A stretch of DNA of 64,000 nt. Source: Scandinavium sp036495715 (GTDB lineage: Bacteria > Pseudomonadota > Gammaproteobacteria > Enterobacterales > Enterobacteriaceae). This document shows, piece by piece, positions 26,003 to 34,400 of this stretch. A program made the translations under genes and the position numbers. The stretch spans positions 62,001 to 126,000 of the forward strand of contig DASXML010000061.1 in NCBI GenBank assembly GCA_036495715.1, read 5' to 3'. Position 1 is the first letter of the stretch. The number at the start of each line of letters is the position of its first letter. The notes under the pieces are model-generated. The model was not told the DNA's origin. It ran no database searches and saw only the letters and a program-made list of their open reading frames with translations.

Positions 26003-26797
26003 TTACTGACTGATTTCCTGCCACGGTTTTTCTGGGGCAAAGGCTTTAACGGCTTTTGCTTTGCGTGCCGAGAGCAGTCCGCCGTCCATTTGCCAGACTT
26101 TATCGTTCTCATCAATCATGAAACTCATGATCCCGGTTTCACCATATTTCACCGGCCAGGCAATCAGCGCGAAGCCTTTCTTGTCGGTATCAGGAATGAT
26201 GCGGAAACGATAGCCGTGATAACCCGCATCCGGTTCTACCGGGCTGTAGGCCGGGCCTAATGGACTTGGATCTTCCCCCGCCTGGGTAGGCCAATACAGC
26301 CCGTCTTTTTCGCCGTCGCTGCTCAACAGCTTCTGCGCGTAGACCTGAAAGCGCTGGTGATAGTCATTCTGCGCATCCACGTAGGCGTGCATGGCCTGAA
26401 TCGCTGACAGCTCATTGCGACCGATTTCACGCGTCTGGATTTCATCCTCCGCCTGCGCCATATCGAAATGCCAACCTTCGGCGGTTTTCAGCATCGGGAT
26501 AGGCAACTGCCACTCTTCACGGCCGACGTTCAGATGCGCGGTGTCGCCCTGTTCAATAATCTTGTGACCCACTTTCCAGTCACGCAAAAAACGGGCGACC
26601 GCTTCGGGGTCGGCTTCCTGCTGCGGTAAATACTCCCGCCAGTTTTCGCCGAGTAAATCATTCAGCGCCGTATCGTTTTGGGTCGACACGGCATCCGCCA
26701 GCGCGGTGGCTGCTTTTTCCGGTGTAGCAAAATTCTGCTGGGCGAAGGCGGGTAGGGCAAACAGCGCCAACCAGCCAGAAATCATCAGTTTTTTCAT
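26003..26797 (-). CDS. DUF2950 family periplasmic protein
   Basis: 264 residues with a Sec signal peptide (MKKLMISGWLALFALPAFA, cleavage before QQNF) and a DUF2950-type body. Conserved segments include the GRNELSAIQAMHAYVDAQ region and the C-terminal GYHGYRFRI … WPVKYGETGIMSF part. Function unknown. It starts 9 bp after the yacH stop, so the two are cotranscribed; DUF3300 and DUF2950 genes commonly pair in Proteobacteria. E. coli K-12 has only yacH at this locus. Confidence 0.82.
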   Translation of the reverse strand: MKKLMISGWLALFALPAFAQQNFATPEKAATALADAVSTQNDTALNDLLGENWREYLPQQEADPEAVARFLRDWKVGHKIIEQGDTAHLNVGREEWQLPIPMLKTAEGWHFDMAQAEDEIQTREIGRNELSAIQAMHAYVDAQNDYHQRFQVYAQKLLSSDGEKDGLYWPTQAGEDPSPLGPAYSPVEPDAGYHGYRFRIIPDTDKKGFALIAWPVKYGETGIMSFMIDENDKVWQMDGGLLSARKAKAVKAFAPEKPWQEISQ

Positions 26798-26806
26798 GGC
26801 TTCTCC

Positions 26807-28489
26807 TTAGCGATGACGCAGTTCGCGATGTTGTGAGGAATGCTGCTGAACCGCCGCACGCTGATTGTTGTTCAGGTGCGCAGTATTGCGGCTTTGCGTG
26901 CCACGTTGCTGTTGAGCTGACCAGGACGGTGAACGACTGTCATTGCCGCTGAACGCGTTAGAGCGTGCGCTTTGCACTTTCTGCTGGCGCTGCTGATGCT
27001 GCTCCGGCGTAACGGTAGAATGGTGCTGCTGAACCTGTGATTTAGCCGCTTCACGATGCTGCTTCTGCTGCGCGGTCGGATTCTGCACATGCGATTTTGC
27101 ATTATCTCGGCGCTGCTGCTGTTGCGCCGACGGGTTTTGCAACTTGTCTTTCGCTGCGGCCCGGTTCTGCGGCGTGTCGTAGCCACGGTAGTTGCTGCGC
27201 TGAGTGATGTTGTTTAGCTGTTTCGAGGCTGCCTGACGCTGGGCGTCACGATTGCCAGCAACGGCTGTTGCCGCACCGCCCGCCGTCAGACCCGCCGCCG
27301 CACCGTTATGGGTGCGCTGCTGGAACTGATTCAACGCCGCCTGACGCTGATCGGTGGTGTGTTGCGTCGCACTCAGGCCGCCTGGTACGTTGGTCTGGTG
27401 GAAGCGCTGCGACACATTATTATTTGGGTACGGCACGTTATTGCGATACGCCGGGTTGTGCTGCCAATTGGAATTATTGCCATTCAGATGCTGGTTGCTG
27501 AAATGATTGTAGTTGTTGACGTTGATATTGATGTTGTTGTTTCCACCGCCGTGATAGCCGCCATCGTGATGATAATAGTCATCATCGTGATGATGGTGAT
27601 CGTCATCCCAGTCGATGCTGCTAAACAACGCATAGGTCGTCGCCACGCCCAGGCTATAACCGAAGCCATTCACGAAGCTGTTGGTGAACTGCTGGCCCGG
27701 CGTCGGTGGCAGATACACCGGCGGATAAGACGTGCTTGGCCAGGTGCCGTACACCGTATTCGGGTTGTACGTCGGGACATACACCACGTTCGGATCGGCG
27801 GATTCAATCTTGATAACCTGGGTAGCAGGTGCTGACTCGACAACGGTCGTCGTGGTTTGCGTTGGCGTGGCAGAGGTTGTCACCGGAGGCGGTGTGACTT
27901 TGGTGGTGGTCACTTTCTGCTGCGGTGATGATTTTAACGTTCCCGTTTGCTGGGCAACGGCGCGCAGTTTCTGCACAGAATCCATCACGTCCTGCGGTTG
28001 TGCCAGGAACGCGTTGCCGAGGTCCTGTACCCACTGTGGGTTTTCACCCATTAATGACAGCAGCGCCGGGAAGGCAACCAGCGATTTTACGCTTGGGTCC
28101 CACGGCTGATTGGCAACGGCCTGTACGGCGGCATCGCCCTGCATGGTTGGGTTGTCCTGCGACCATTGCACTGCTTGCAGCACATTGGTTGGGTACGTTG
28201 ACGCCATCAGCACCTGTGACAACAGGTTATCAGGGTAGAGGGCAATCGGGGCCGTCCACTGATCGATTTGCGCAGGGGTAAAGGTGGCTGCAACAGGCTG
28301 CGCGCCAGCAGGCGTTGGTGCTGCAACGAGAGGCGTAGCGACGACAGCAGGCGCGGCGGGTTGTGCGACAGGCGCGGGTTCAGCGGGGGCATCGGCCGCC
28401 CGGCTTTTGACATACAGAGTTCCCGAAGCGGCTAATAGCCCGGCGCTACAAATCAGCGCAAGGATGTGGGGCTTGAAAGGCAACGTCAT
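26807..28489 (-). CDS. yacH: YacH, DUF3300 family protein
   Basis: 560 residues; E. coli YacH is about 617. Function unknown. A short N-terminal hydrophobic segment (HILALICSAGLLAASGTLYV) acts as signal or anchor, then an Ala/Pro linker. The DUF3300 domain (about residues 75–190, with QIDQWTAPIALYPDNLLSQV) follows. Next come an Asp/His-rich stretch (about 295–315, WDDDHHHHDDDYYHHDGG), an Asn-rich part and a long Gln/Arg-rich tail with repeats of the form NPTAQQKQHREAAKSQVQ. The start at 28489 has AGGAG and matches the family; an upstream in-frame ATG at 28507 does not. Confidence 0.88.
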   Translation of the reverse strand: MTLPFKPHILALICSAGLLAASGTLYVKSRAADAPAEPAPVAQPAAPAVVATPLVAAPTPAGAQPVAATFTPAQIDQWTAPIALYPDNLLSQVLMASTYPTNVLQAVQWSQDNPTMQGDAAVQAVANQPWDPSVKSLVAFPALLSLMGENPQWVQDLGNAFLAQPQDVMDSVQKLRAVAQQTGTLKSSPQQKVTTTKVTPPPVTTSATPTQTTTTVVESAPATQVIKIESADPNVVYVPTYNPNTVYGTWPSTSYPPVYLPPTPGQQFTNSFVNGFGYSLGVATTYALFSSIDWDDDHHHHDDDYYHHDGGYHGGGNNNININVNNYNHFSNQHLNGNNSNWQHNPAYRNNVPYPNNNVSQRFHQTNVPGGLSATQHTTDQRQAALNQFQQRTHNGAAAGLTAGGAATAVAGNRDAQRQAASKQLNNITQRSNYRGYDTPQNRAAAKDKLQNPSAQQQQRRDNAKSHVQNPTAQQKQHREAAKSQVQQHHSTVTPEQHQQRQQKVQSARSNAFSGNDSRSPSWSAQQQRGTQSRNTAHLNNNQRAAVQQHSSQHRELRHR

Positions 28490-28848
28490 GTGATTCTCCT
28501 GGCGCAAAAAATTTGGCCTGTTACAGAGAGTATTGCCGAAAATGGCAGCGTTGCCGGGAGTATAAGGAGACTTATTTTTTGTTTTTGACTTTTGTGGGGA
28601 TTTTGCACAATAGTCCGGTTTCTGAGGGGGTTATTCTGTCCAAAATAAATCTTTTAGCCTACACAAGAGAAGCTTTCACGATTCAGCTTATTATTTAATG
28701 TTGCTTTTTTGTAAACGGATTAACACCCCCCCTAAATCCTGCTATGCTGCCCGACGCGGTATCGGGCATGTACCCTACTAACTGCTGTCTCACAGGAGCG
28801 TGAAGAGAACGCCGGCCGCATATGACAATGAGAGCGAGGAGAACCGTC
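28490..28848. promoter_or_regulatory. Intergenic region yacH / acnB with acnB leader
   Basis: 359 bp without a gene. The left half is AT-rich and should hold the yacH promoter, though no clear element was identified. The right half carries the acnB promoter and a roughly 95-base leader. The leader has a small hairpin (GCCCGA / TCGGGC, 28750–28768). In E. coli the acnB leader is a target of post-transcriptional control, including by apo-AcnB and RyhB. Confidence 0.6.
28720..28748 (+). promoter_or_regulatory. acnB promoter
   Basis: TTAACA (28720–28725) and TATGCT (28743–28748) are separated by exactly 17 bp, a good sigma-70 promoter about 100 bp before the acnB start. Confidence 0.7.
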
Positions 28849-31446
28849 GTGCTAGAAGAATACCGTAAGCACGTAGCTGAGCGTGCCGCCGAGGGGATTG
28901 TTGCAAAACCTTTAGATGCAACCCAAATGGCCGCACTCGTCGAGCTGCTGAAAGCACCGCCTGCGGGCGAAGAAGAATTCCTGTTAGATTTGCTGACCAA
29001 CCGAGTCCCACCGGGCGTAGACGAAGCTGCCTACGTGAAAGCCGGATTCCTTGCCGCCGTCGCCAAAGGCGAGACCACTTCCCCACTGGTAACCCCTGAA
29101 AAAGCTATCGAATTACTGGGCACCATGCAGGGCGGTTACAACATTCACCCCCTGATTGACGCGCTGGACAGCGCCACGCTGGCACCGATTGCCGCGAAAG
29201 CGCTGTCGCATACGCTGCTGATGTTCGATAACTTCTACGATGTCGAAGAAAAAGCGAAAGCAGGCAACGGCTATGCGAAACAGGTGATGCAATCCTGGGC
29301 AGATGCCGAATGGTTCCTGAACCGTCCACAGCTGGCTGAAAAAATCACCGTTACCGTCTTCAAAGTGACCGGCGAAACCAACACCGATGACCTGTCTCCG
29401 GCCCCGGATGCCTGGTCTCGCCCGGATATCCCACTGCACGCACTGGCGATGCTGAAAAATGCCCGTGAAGGTATTGAACCGGATCAGCCGGGTGCTGTTG
29501 GCCCAATTAAACAAATTGAAGCACTGAACAAAAAAGGCTTCCCGCTGGCCTACGTCGGCGACGTGGTGGGTACAGGCTCTTCCCGTAAATCCGCCACCAA
29601 CTCGGTGCTGTGGTTTATGGGCGACGATATTCCAAACGTGCCGAACAAGCGCGCTGGTGGTCTGGTGCTGGGCGGCAAAATTGCGCCAATCTTCTTTAAC
29701 ACCATGGAAGATGCGGGCGCGCTGCCGGTTGAAGTGGACGTGAACAACCTGAACATGGGCGACGTCATCGACGTTTATCCGTTCAAAGGCGAAGTGCGTA
29801 ACCACGACACCAACGAACTGCTGGCAAGCTTTGAGCTGAAAACCGACGTGCTGATCGACGAAGTGCGTGCCGGTGGCCGTATTCCTTTGATCATCGGTCG
29901 CGGCCTGACCACCAAAGCGCGCGAAGCGCTGGGTCTGCCGCACAGCGATGTGTTCCGTCAGGCGAAAGACGTGGCGGAAAGCAGCCGTGGTTACTCGCTG
30001 GCGCAGAAAATGGTTGGTCGCGCTTGCGGCACTGCCGGTGTGCGTCCAGGCGCGTACTGCGAGCCGAAGATGACCTCCGTCGGTTCTCAGGACACCACCG
30101 GACCAATGACCCGTGATGAGCTGAAAGACCTGGCGTGTCTGGGCTTCTCTGCGGATTTAGTGATGCAGTCCTTCTGCCACACGGCGGCGTATCCGAAGCC
30201 GGTAGACGTGACCACTCACCACACGCTGCCAGACTTCATCATGAACCGTGGCGGCGTGTCTCTGCGTCCGGGCGATGGCGTTATCCACTCATGGCTGAAC
30301 CGTATGCTGCTGCCGGATACCGTGGGCACCGGCGGTGACTCCCATACCCGTTTCCCGATCGGCATTTCTTTCCCGGCGGGTTCTGGCCTGGTGGCGTTTG
30401 CCGCCGCGACCGGCGTGATGCCGCTCGATATGCCGGAATCAGTACTGGTGCGCTTCAAAGGCAAAATGCAGCCGGGTATCACGCTGCGTGACCTCGTTCA
30501 TGCAATTCCGCTGTATGCTATCAAACAGGGTCTGCTGACCGTTGAGAAGAAGGGTAAGAAAAACATCTTCTCTGGCCGCATCCTTGAGATTGAAGGTCTG
30601 CCGGATCTGAAAGTCGAACAGGCGTTCGAACTGACCGATGCTTCGGCTGAGCGTTCCGCTGCGGGCTGTACCATCAAACTGAATCAGGCACCGATCGAAG
30701 AGTATTTAAGCTCTAACATCGTGCTGCTGAAGTGGATGATTGCCGAAGGCTACGGCGACCGCCGTACGCTGGAGCGTCGCGTTCAGGGCATGGAAAAATG
30801 GCTGGCGGATCCGCAACTGTTGGAAGCCGATGCTGATGCGGAATACGCAGCGGTTATCGACATCGATCTGGCGGATATCAAAGAACCTATCCTGTGTGCA
30901 CCGAACGATCCAGATGACGCGCGTTTGCTGTCTGACGTGCAGGGCGAGAAAATCGACGAAGTGTTTATCGGTTCCTGCATGACCAACATTGGTCACTTCC
31001 GCGCGGCGGGTAAACTGCTCGACAACCACAAAGGCCAGTTGCCTACTCGCCTGTGGGTCGCGCCGCCAACCCGTATGGATGCCGCACAGCTCACCGAAGA
31101 AGGCTACTACAGCATCTTTGGCAAGAGCGGGGCGCGTATCGAAATCCCTGGCTGTTCACTGTGCATGGGTAACCAGGCGCGTGTGGCGGATAACTCGACG
31201 GTGGTTTCTACCTCTACCCGTAACTTCCCGAACCGTTTAGGCACGGGCGCGAATGTGTTCCTGGCGTCTGCGGAACTGGCGGCGGTTGCGGCGCTGATTG
31301 GCAAACTGCCAACGCCGGACGAGTACCAGACCTTCGTGGCGCAGGTGGATAAGACAGCGGTGGATACCTATCGTTATCTGAACTTCGACACGCTTTCCCA
31401 GTACACCGAGAAAGCGGACGGCGTGATTTTCCAGACTGCAGTCTAA
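28849..31446 (+). CDS. acnB: Aconitate hydratase B / 2-methylisocitrate dehydratase
   Basis: Main TCA-cycle aconitase during growth; also a 2-methylisocitrate dehydratase, and an mRNA-binding regulator when its cluster is lost. 865 residues from a GTG start at 28849 preceded by GAGGAG; this equals E. coli AcnB. An in-frame ATG at 28822 lacks a site and would add nine non-conserved residues. [4Fe-4S] ligands are in GSCMTNIGH and PGCSLCMGN (Cys710, 769, 772 by length equivalence). The HEAT-like N-terminal domain is typical of AcnB. Confidence 0.97.
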   Translation: MLEEYRKHVAERAAEGIVAKPLDATQMAALVELLKAPPAGEEEFLLDLLTNRVPPGVDEAAYVKAGFLAAVAKGETTSPLVTPEKAIELLGTMQGGYNIHPLIDALDSATLAPIAAKALSHTLLMFDNFYDVEEKAKAGNGYAKQVMQSWADAEWFLNRPQLAEKITVTVFKVTGETNTDDLSPAPDAWSRPDIPLHALAMLKNAREGIEPDQPGAVGPIKQIEALNKKGFPLAYVGDVVGTGSSRKSATNSVLWFMGDDIPNVPNKRAGGLVLGGKIAPIFFNTMEDAGALPVEVDVNNLNMGDVIDVYPFKGEVRNHDTNELLASFELKTDVLIDEVRAGGRIPLIIGRGLTTKAREALGLPHSDVFRQAKDVAESSRGYSLAQKMVGRACGTAGVRPGAYCEPKMTSVGSQDTTGPMTRDELKDLACLGFSADLVMQSFCHTAAYPKPVDVTTHHTLPDFIMNRGGVSLRPGDGVIHSWLNRMLLPDTVGTGGDSHTRFPIGISFPAGSGLVAFAAATGVMPLDMPESVLVRFKGKMQPGITLRDLVHAIPLYAIKQGLLTVEKKGKKNIFSGRILEIEGLPDLKVEQAFELTDASAERSAAGCTIKLNQAPIEEYLSSNIVLLKWMIAEGYGDRRTLERRVQGMEKWLADPQLLEADADAEYAAVIDIDLADIKEPILCAPNDPDDARLLSDVQGEKIDEVFIGSCMTNIGHFRAAGKLLDNHKGQLPTRLWVAPPTRMDAAQLTEEGYYSIFGKSGARIEIPGCSLCMGNQARVADNSTVVSTSTRNFPNRLGTGANVFLASAELAAVAALIGKLPTPDEYQTFVAQVDKTAVDTYRYLNFDTLSQYTEKADGVIFQTAV

Positions 31447-31453
31447 GCGTGAG

Positions 31454-31526
31454 TGCTCTCTCCTTTTAGGGGAGAGCGTTAAACGGCACAGAGGTGAGAA
31501 CAGTAATAGGTTCTCACCTTTTTTAT
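31454..31526 (+). terminator. Tandem hairpins after acnB
   Basis: Two hairpins: GCTCTCTCC / GGGGAGAGC at 31454–31478, then the stronger AGGTGAGAAC / GTTCTCACCT stem at 31492–31521 followed by a T tract. They separate acnB from the ccm operon. Confidence 0.85.
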
Positions 31527-31644
31527 TTCCCTTCCTTGTATCGCCCCTGACGTCTCCCGCAGTGATGGTTTACTCACCGCCCCTGACCTGGCACAACTAA
31601 TCTGTTATGCTTATCCCCTTTTTTTCTATGGCAATTGAGAGTTA

Positions 31645-32265
31645 ATGCTTGAGGCAAACCAGCTAACTTGCAGTCGTGACGGGAATCTGCTGTTCAGTGG
31701 ACTGACGTTTCATGTGGCTAAAAACGACATTATTCAGGTCGCCGGGCGTAACGGTGCCGGGAAGACGTCGTTGTTGCGGATCCTCGTCGGGCTTGCTCGT
31801 GCGGATGCCGGTCAGGTGCTCTGGCAGGGGGAACCTCTTGCTCGCAGCGGTGAGCTGTGGCGGCGTAATCTGTTATGGCTTGGACATCAATCTGGCGTTA
31901 AGGCCAGCATGACGGCTGATGAGAATTTACATTTTTACCATTCGAAAATCGCACAGGCAGCCCGTTGGCAGGCTCTGGAAACGCTGGGCCTTGTCGGTTA
32001 CGAAGATGTGCCGGTCGCACAGCTTTCCGCAGGGCAACAGCGGCGTGTGGCGCTGGCCCGACTTTGGTTGACGCAAGCAGCGGTGTGGATCCTCGATGAG
32101 CCGTTTACCGCGCTGGATGTCGCGGGGATTGAAACGCTGACATCGCGCATCGAGCAGCACGCCATGCGGGGCGGCTCGGTCATTCTGACCACGCATCAGC
32201 CTCTGAGGGCATTATCAACGCCAGTGCGTACGCTGCATTTGACGGTTCAGGATAACGACGCATGA
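31645..32265 (+). CDS. ccmA: Heme exporter ATPase CcmA
   Basis: ATP-binding subunit of the CcmABCD complex that releases holo-CcmE during cytochrome c maturation. 206 residues. Walker A GRNGAGKTS is at about residue 35, signature LSAGQQRRVALARL near 127, Walker B VWILDEPFTALD near 150. First gene of the ccm operon, overlapping ccmB by 4 bp. In K-12 these genes lie downstream of napFDAGHBC, not here. Confidence 0.96.
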   Translation: MLEANQLTCSRDGNLLFSGLTFHVAKNDIIQVAGRNGAGKTSLLRILVGLARADAGQVLWQGEPLARSGELWRRNLLWLGHQSGVKASMTADENLHFYHSKIAQAARWQALETLGLVGYEDVPVAQLSAGQQRRVALARLWLTQAAVWILDEPFTALDVAGIETLTSRIEQHAMRGGSVILTTHQPLRALSTPVRTLHLTVQDNDA

Positions 32266-32921
32266 TGTGGCACATTTTTCTGCGCGAGCTGCGGCTGGCA
32301 TTCCGCCATGCCGCCGAAATCATCAACCCGCTGTGGTTCTTCTTAATGGTGATTACGCTCTTTCCGCTGGGCATTGGCCCGGAGTCGCAACTGCTCGCCC
32401 AAATTGCACCCGGCGTTATCTGGGTGGCTGCGCTGCTCTCCTCGTTGTTAGGCATGGAACGGCTATTTCGCGATGATTACCAGGATGGTTCGCTCGAACA
32501 GTTGATGCTGTTACCGCTGCCGTTACCTGCGGTGGTGCTGGTAAAAATTATTGCCCACTGGGTGGTCACCGGTTTACCACTGTTGTTGCTGTCGCCACTG
32601 ATAGCGCTGCTGCTTGGCCTGGATTGGCACAGTGGGAAAATACTGGCGCTGACCCTGCTTATCGGTACGCCGACGCTGAGTTTTATCGGTGCGATTGGCA
32701 CAGGGCTGACCGTGGGATTACGTCGCGGCGGCGTATTGTTGAGCCTTCTGGTTCTGCCGCTTATCGTGCCACTGCTTATTTTTGCCACCGCCGCTGTTGA
32801 CGCGGGGCAAATGCATCTGCCCGTTGGCGGCTATTTGGCTATTTTGGGCGCATTTCTCGCCGCAAGCGCCACGCTCAGTCCTTTTGCGACAGCAGCGGCG
32901 TTGCGGATTAGTGTGCAATAA
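32262..32921 (+). CDS. ccmB: Heme exporter permease CcmB
   Basis: Six-span inner-membrane subunit that works with CcmA. 219 residues, family length 220. The N-terminal MMWHIFLRELRLAFRHAAEI and LLSSLLGMERLFRDDYQDGS are characteristic of CcmB. The first ATG overlaps the ccmA stop; the second, 3 bp on, is an equal alternative. 47 bp separate it from ccmC. Confidence 0.96.
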   Translation: MMWHIFLRELRLAFRHAAEIINPLWFFLMVITLFPLGIGPESQLLAQIAPGVIWVAALLSSLLGMERLFRDDYQDGSLEQLMLLPLPLPAVVLVKIIAHWVVTGLPLLLLSPLIALLLGLDWHSGKILALTLLIGTPTLSFIGAIGTGLTVGLRRGGVLLSLLVLPLIVPLLIFATAAVDAGQMHLPVGGYLAILGAFLAASATLSPFATAAALRISVQ

Positions 32922-32968
32922 CTTTTCGACCATGATGGTCATTTCAACGATATAAAAAGTAAAAGTCT

Positions 32969-33709
32969 ATGTGGAAGGCATTACACCCCCTGGCGAAGCC
33001 AGAACGTTTATACCGGCTCTGCGGTTGGCTGATACCGGGATTATCCATCCTGAGTCTACTGTTGCTGGTGGTGGGTCTGGTTTGGGGTTTTGTGTTTGCT
33101 CCAGCGGATTACCAGCAAGGACAGAGTTACCGAATCATGTACCTGCATGTCCCCGTCGCGATTTGGTCGATGGGGATCTATGGCTCAATGGCGATTGCCG
33201 CGTTTGTCGGGCTGGTCTGGCAAATTAAAATGGCCGATCTGAGCGTCGCGGCGATGGCGCCGATCGGTGCCGTTTACACCTTTATCGCGCTGGTGACGGG
33301 CTCTGCCTGGGGCAAACCGATGTGGGGCACCTGGTGGATTTGGGATGCCCGGCTGACGTCTGAACTGGTGCTGTTGTTCCTCTATGCAGGCGTGATCGCG
33401 CTCTACCACGCCTTCAACGACCGTCGTCTGGCCGGACGCGCGGCGGGGATTTTGGTGCTGGTTGGGGTTGTGAATCTGCCGATCATTCACTTCTCTGTCG
33501 ACTGGTGGAACACGCTGCATCAAGGCTCAACCAATATGCAAAAAACGATCGACCCTTCGATGCGTATGCCGCTGCGACTGAGTATTTTCGGTTTTCTTTT
33601 CCTGTTCATCACCTTAACGCTGATGCGCCTGCGAACGCTGATCCTGCTTCATGAACGCCGCCGTCCTTGGGTGTTGTCGTTAGCCGAAAAAGGGAAATTG
33701 CCATCATGA
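32969..33709 (+). CDS. ccmC: Heme handling protein CcmC
   Basis: Six-span membrane protein that loads heme onto CcmE on the periplasmic side. 246 residues. The tryptophan-rich WWD motif GTWWIWDARLTSEL lies at about residues 120–135, with conserved His residues in periplasmic loops (YLHVPVAIW and IHFSVDWWNTLHQ). Its stop overlaps ccmD (ATGA). Confidence 0.96.
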   Translation: MWKALHPLAKPERLYRLCGWLIPGLSILSLLLLVVGLVWGFVFAPADYQQGQSYRIMYLHVPVAIWSMGIYGSMAIAAFVGLVWQIKMADLSVAAMAPIGAVYTFIALVTGSAWGKPMWGTWWIWDARLTSELVLLFLYAGVIALYHAFNDRRLAGRAAGILVLVGVVNLPIIHFSVDWWNTLHQGSTNMQKTIDPSMRMPLRLSIFGFLFLFITLTLMRLRTLILLHERRRPWVLSLAEKGKLPS

Positions 33710-33930
33710 ACAGTGCATTTGATAGCGTACCGGCATTTTTCGAGATGGGCGGTTATGCCTTTTATGTCTGGATTGCCGTGGCTTTCACTTTGATTCCCCT
33801 GACGCTTCTGCTGGGATATACCTTCTGGCACCGACGTGCAGTACTGGCCGATATTCGCCGTCAGCAGGCTCGTGAGCGACGGATGGCCGTGGCGAAAAAT
33901 AAGACCGTCAATGTTGGAGAAGGGCAATGA
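33706..33930 (+). CDS. ccmD: Heme exporter subunit CcmD
   Basis: Small single-span protein needed to release holo-CcmE from CcmABC. 74 residues (69 in E. coli): FFEMGGYAFYVWIAVAFTLI forms the start of the helix, then a basic cytoplasmic tail. The start at 33706 overlaps the ccmC stop and matches the family; an earlier in-frame ATG (33667) lies inside ccmC. Overlaps ccmE by 4 bp. Confidence 0.93.
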   Translation: MNSAFDSVPAFFEMGGYAFYVWIAVAFTLIPLTLLLGYTFWHRRAVLADIRRQQARERRMAVAKNKTVNVGEGQ

Positions 33931-34400
33931 ATCCGCGTCGTAAAACACGTCTGTGGCTGGCGGTCTCGGTATTGCTGGGGCTAGGGGTCACGGTCTCGCT
34001 GGTATTGTATGCGCTGAGCGCCAATATCGACCTTTTTTATACGCCGGGAGAAATCATCTACGGTAAGCGTGAAACAGGGCAAAAACCGGAACCGGGCCAG
34101 CGTCTGCGCATTGGTGGGATGGTGATGCCGGGCAGCGTGAAACGTGACGGTCACTCGTTGCAGGTGAATTTTAAACTCTATGATAATCAGGGCGTGGTGA
34201 GCGTCAGCTACAACGGCATTCTCCCGGACCTGTTCCGTGAAGGGCAGGGCGTTGTTGCACAAGGGGTTTTGCAGGACGGAACGCATATTGTCGCCCAACA
34301 GGTGTTGGCGAAACATGATGAAAACTACACGCCGCCGGAAGTGAAAGCGGCAATGGAAGATAATCATCGTCCGCCGACGGAGAAGGAGCCTGCATCATGA
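33927..34400 (+). CDS. ccmE: Cytochrome c maturation heme chaperone CcmE
   Basis: Periplasm-facing heme chaperone anchored by one N-terminal helix. 157 residues. Heme is covalently held by His130 in VLAKHDENYTPPE, followed by the conserved tyrosine. OB-fold beta barrel. Overlaps both ccmD and ccmF by 4 bp, a tightly coupled arrangement. Confidence 0.96.
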   Translation: MNPRRKTRLWLAVSVLLGLGVTVSLVLYALSANIDLFYTPGEIIYGKRETGQKPEPGQRLRIGGMVMPGSVKRDGHSLQVNFKLYDNQGVVSVSYNGILPDLFREGQGVVAQGVLQDGTHIVAQQVLAKHDENYTPPEVKAAMEDNHRPPTEKEPAS

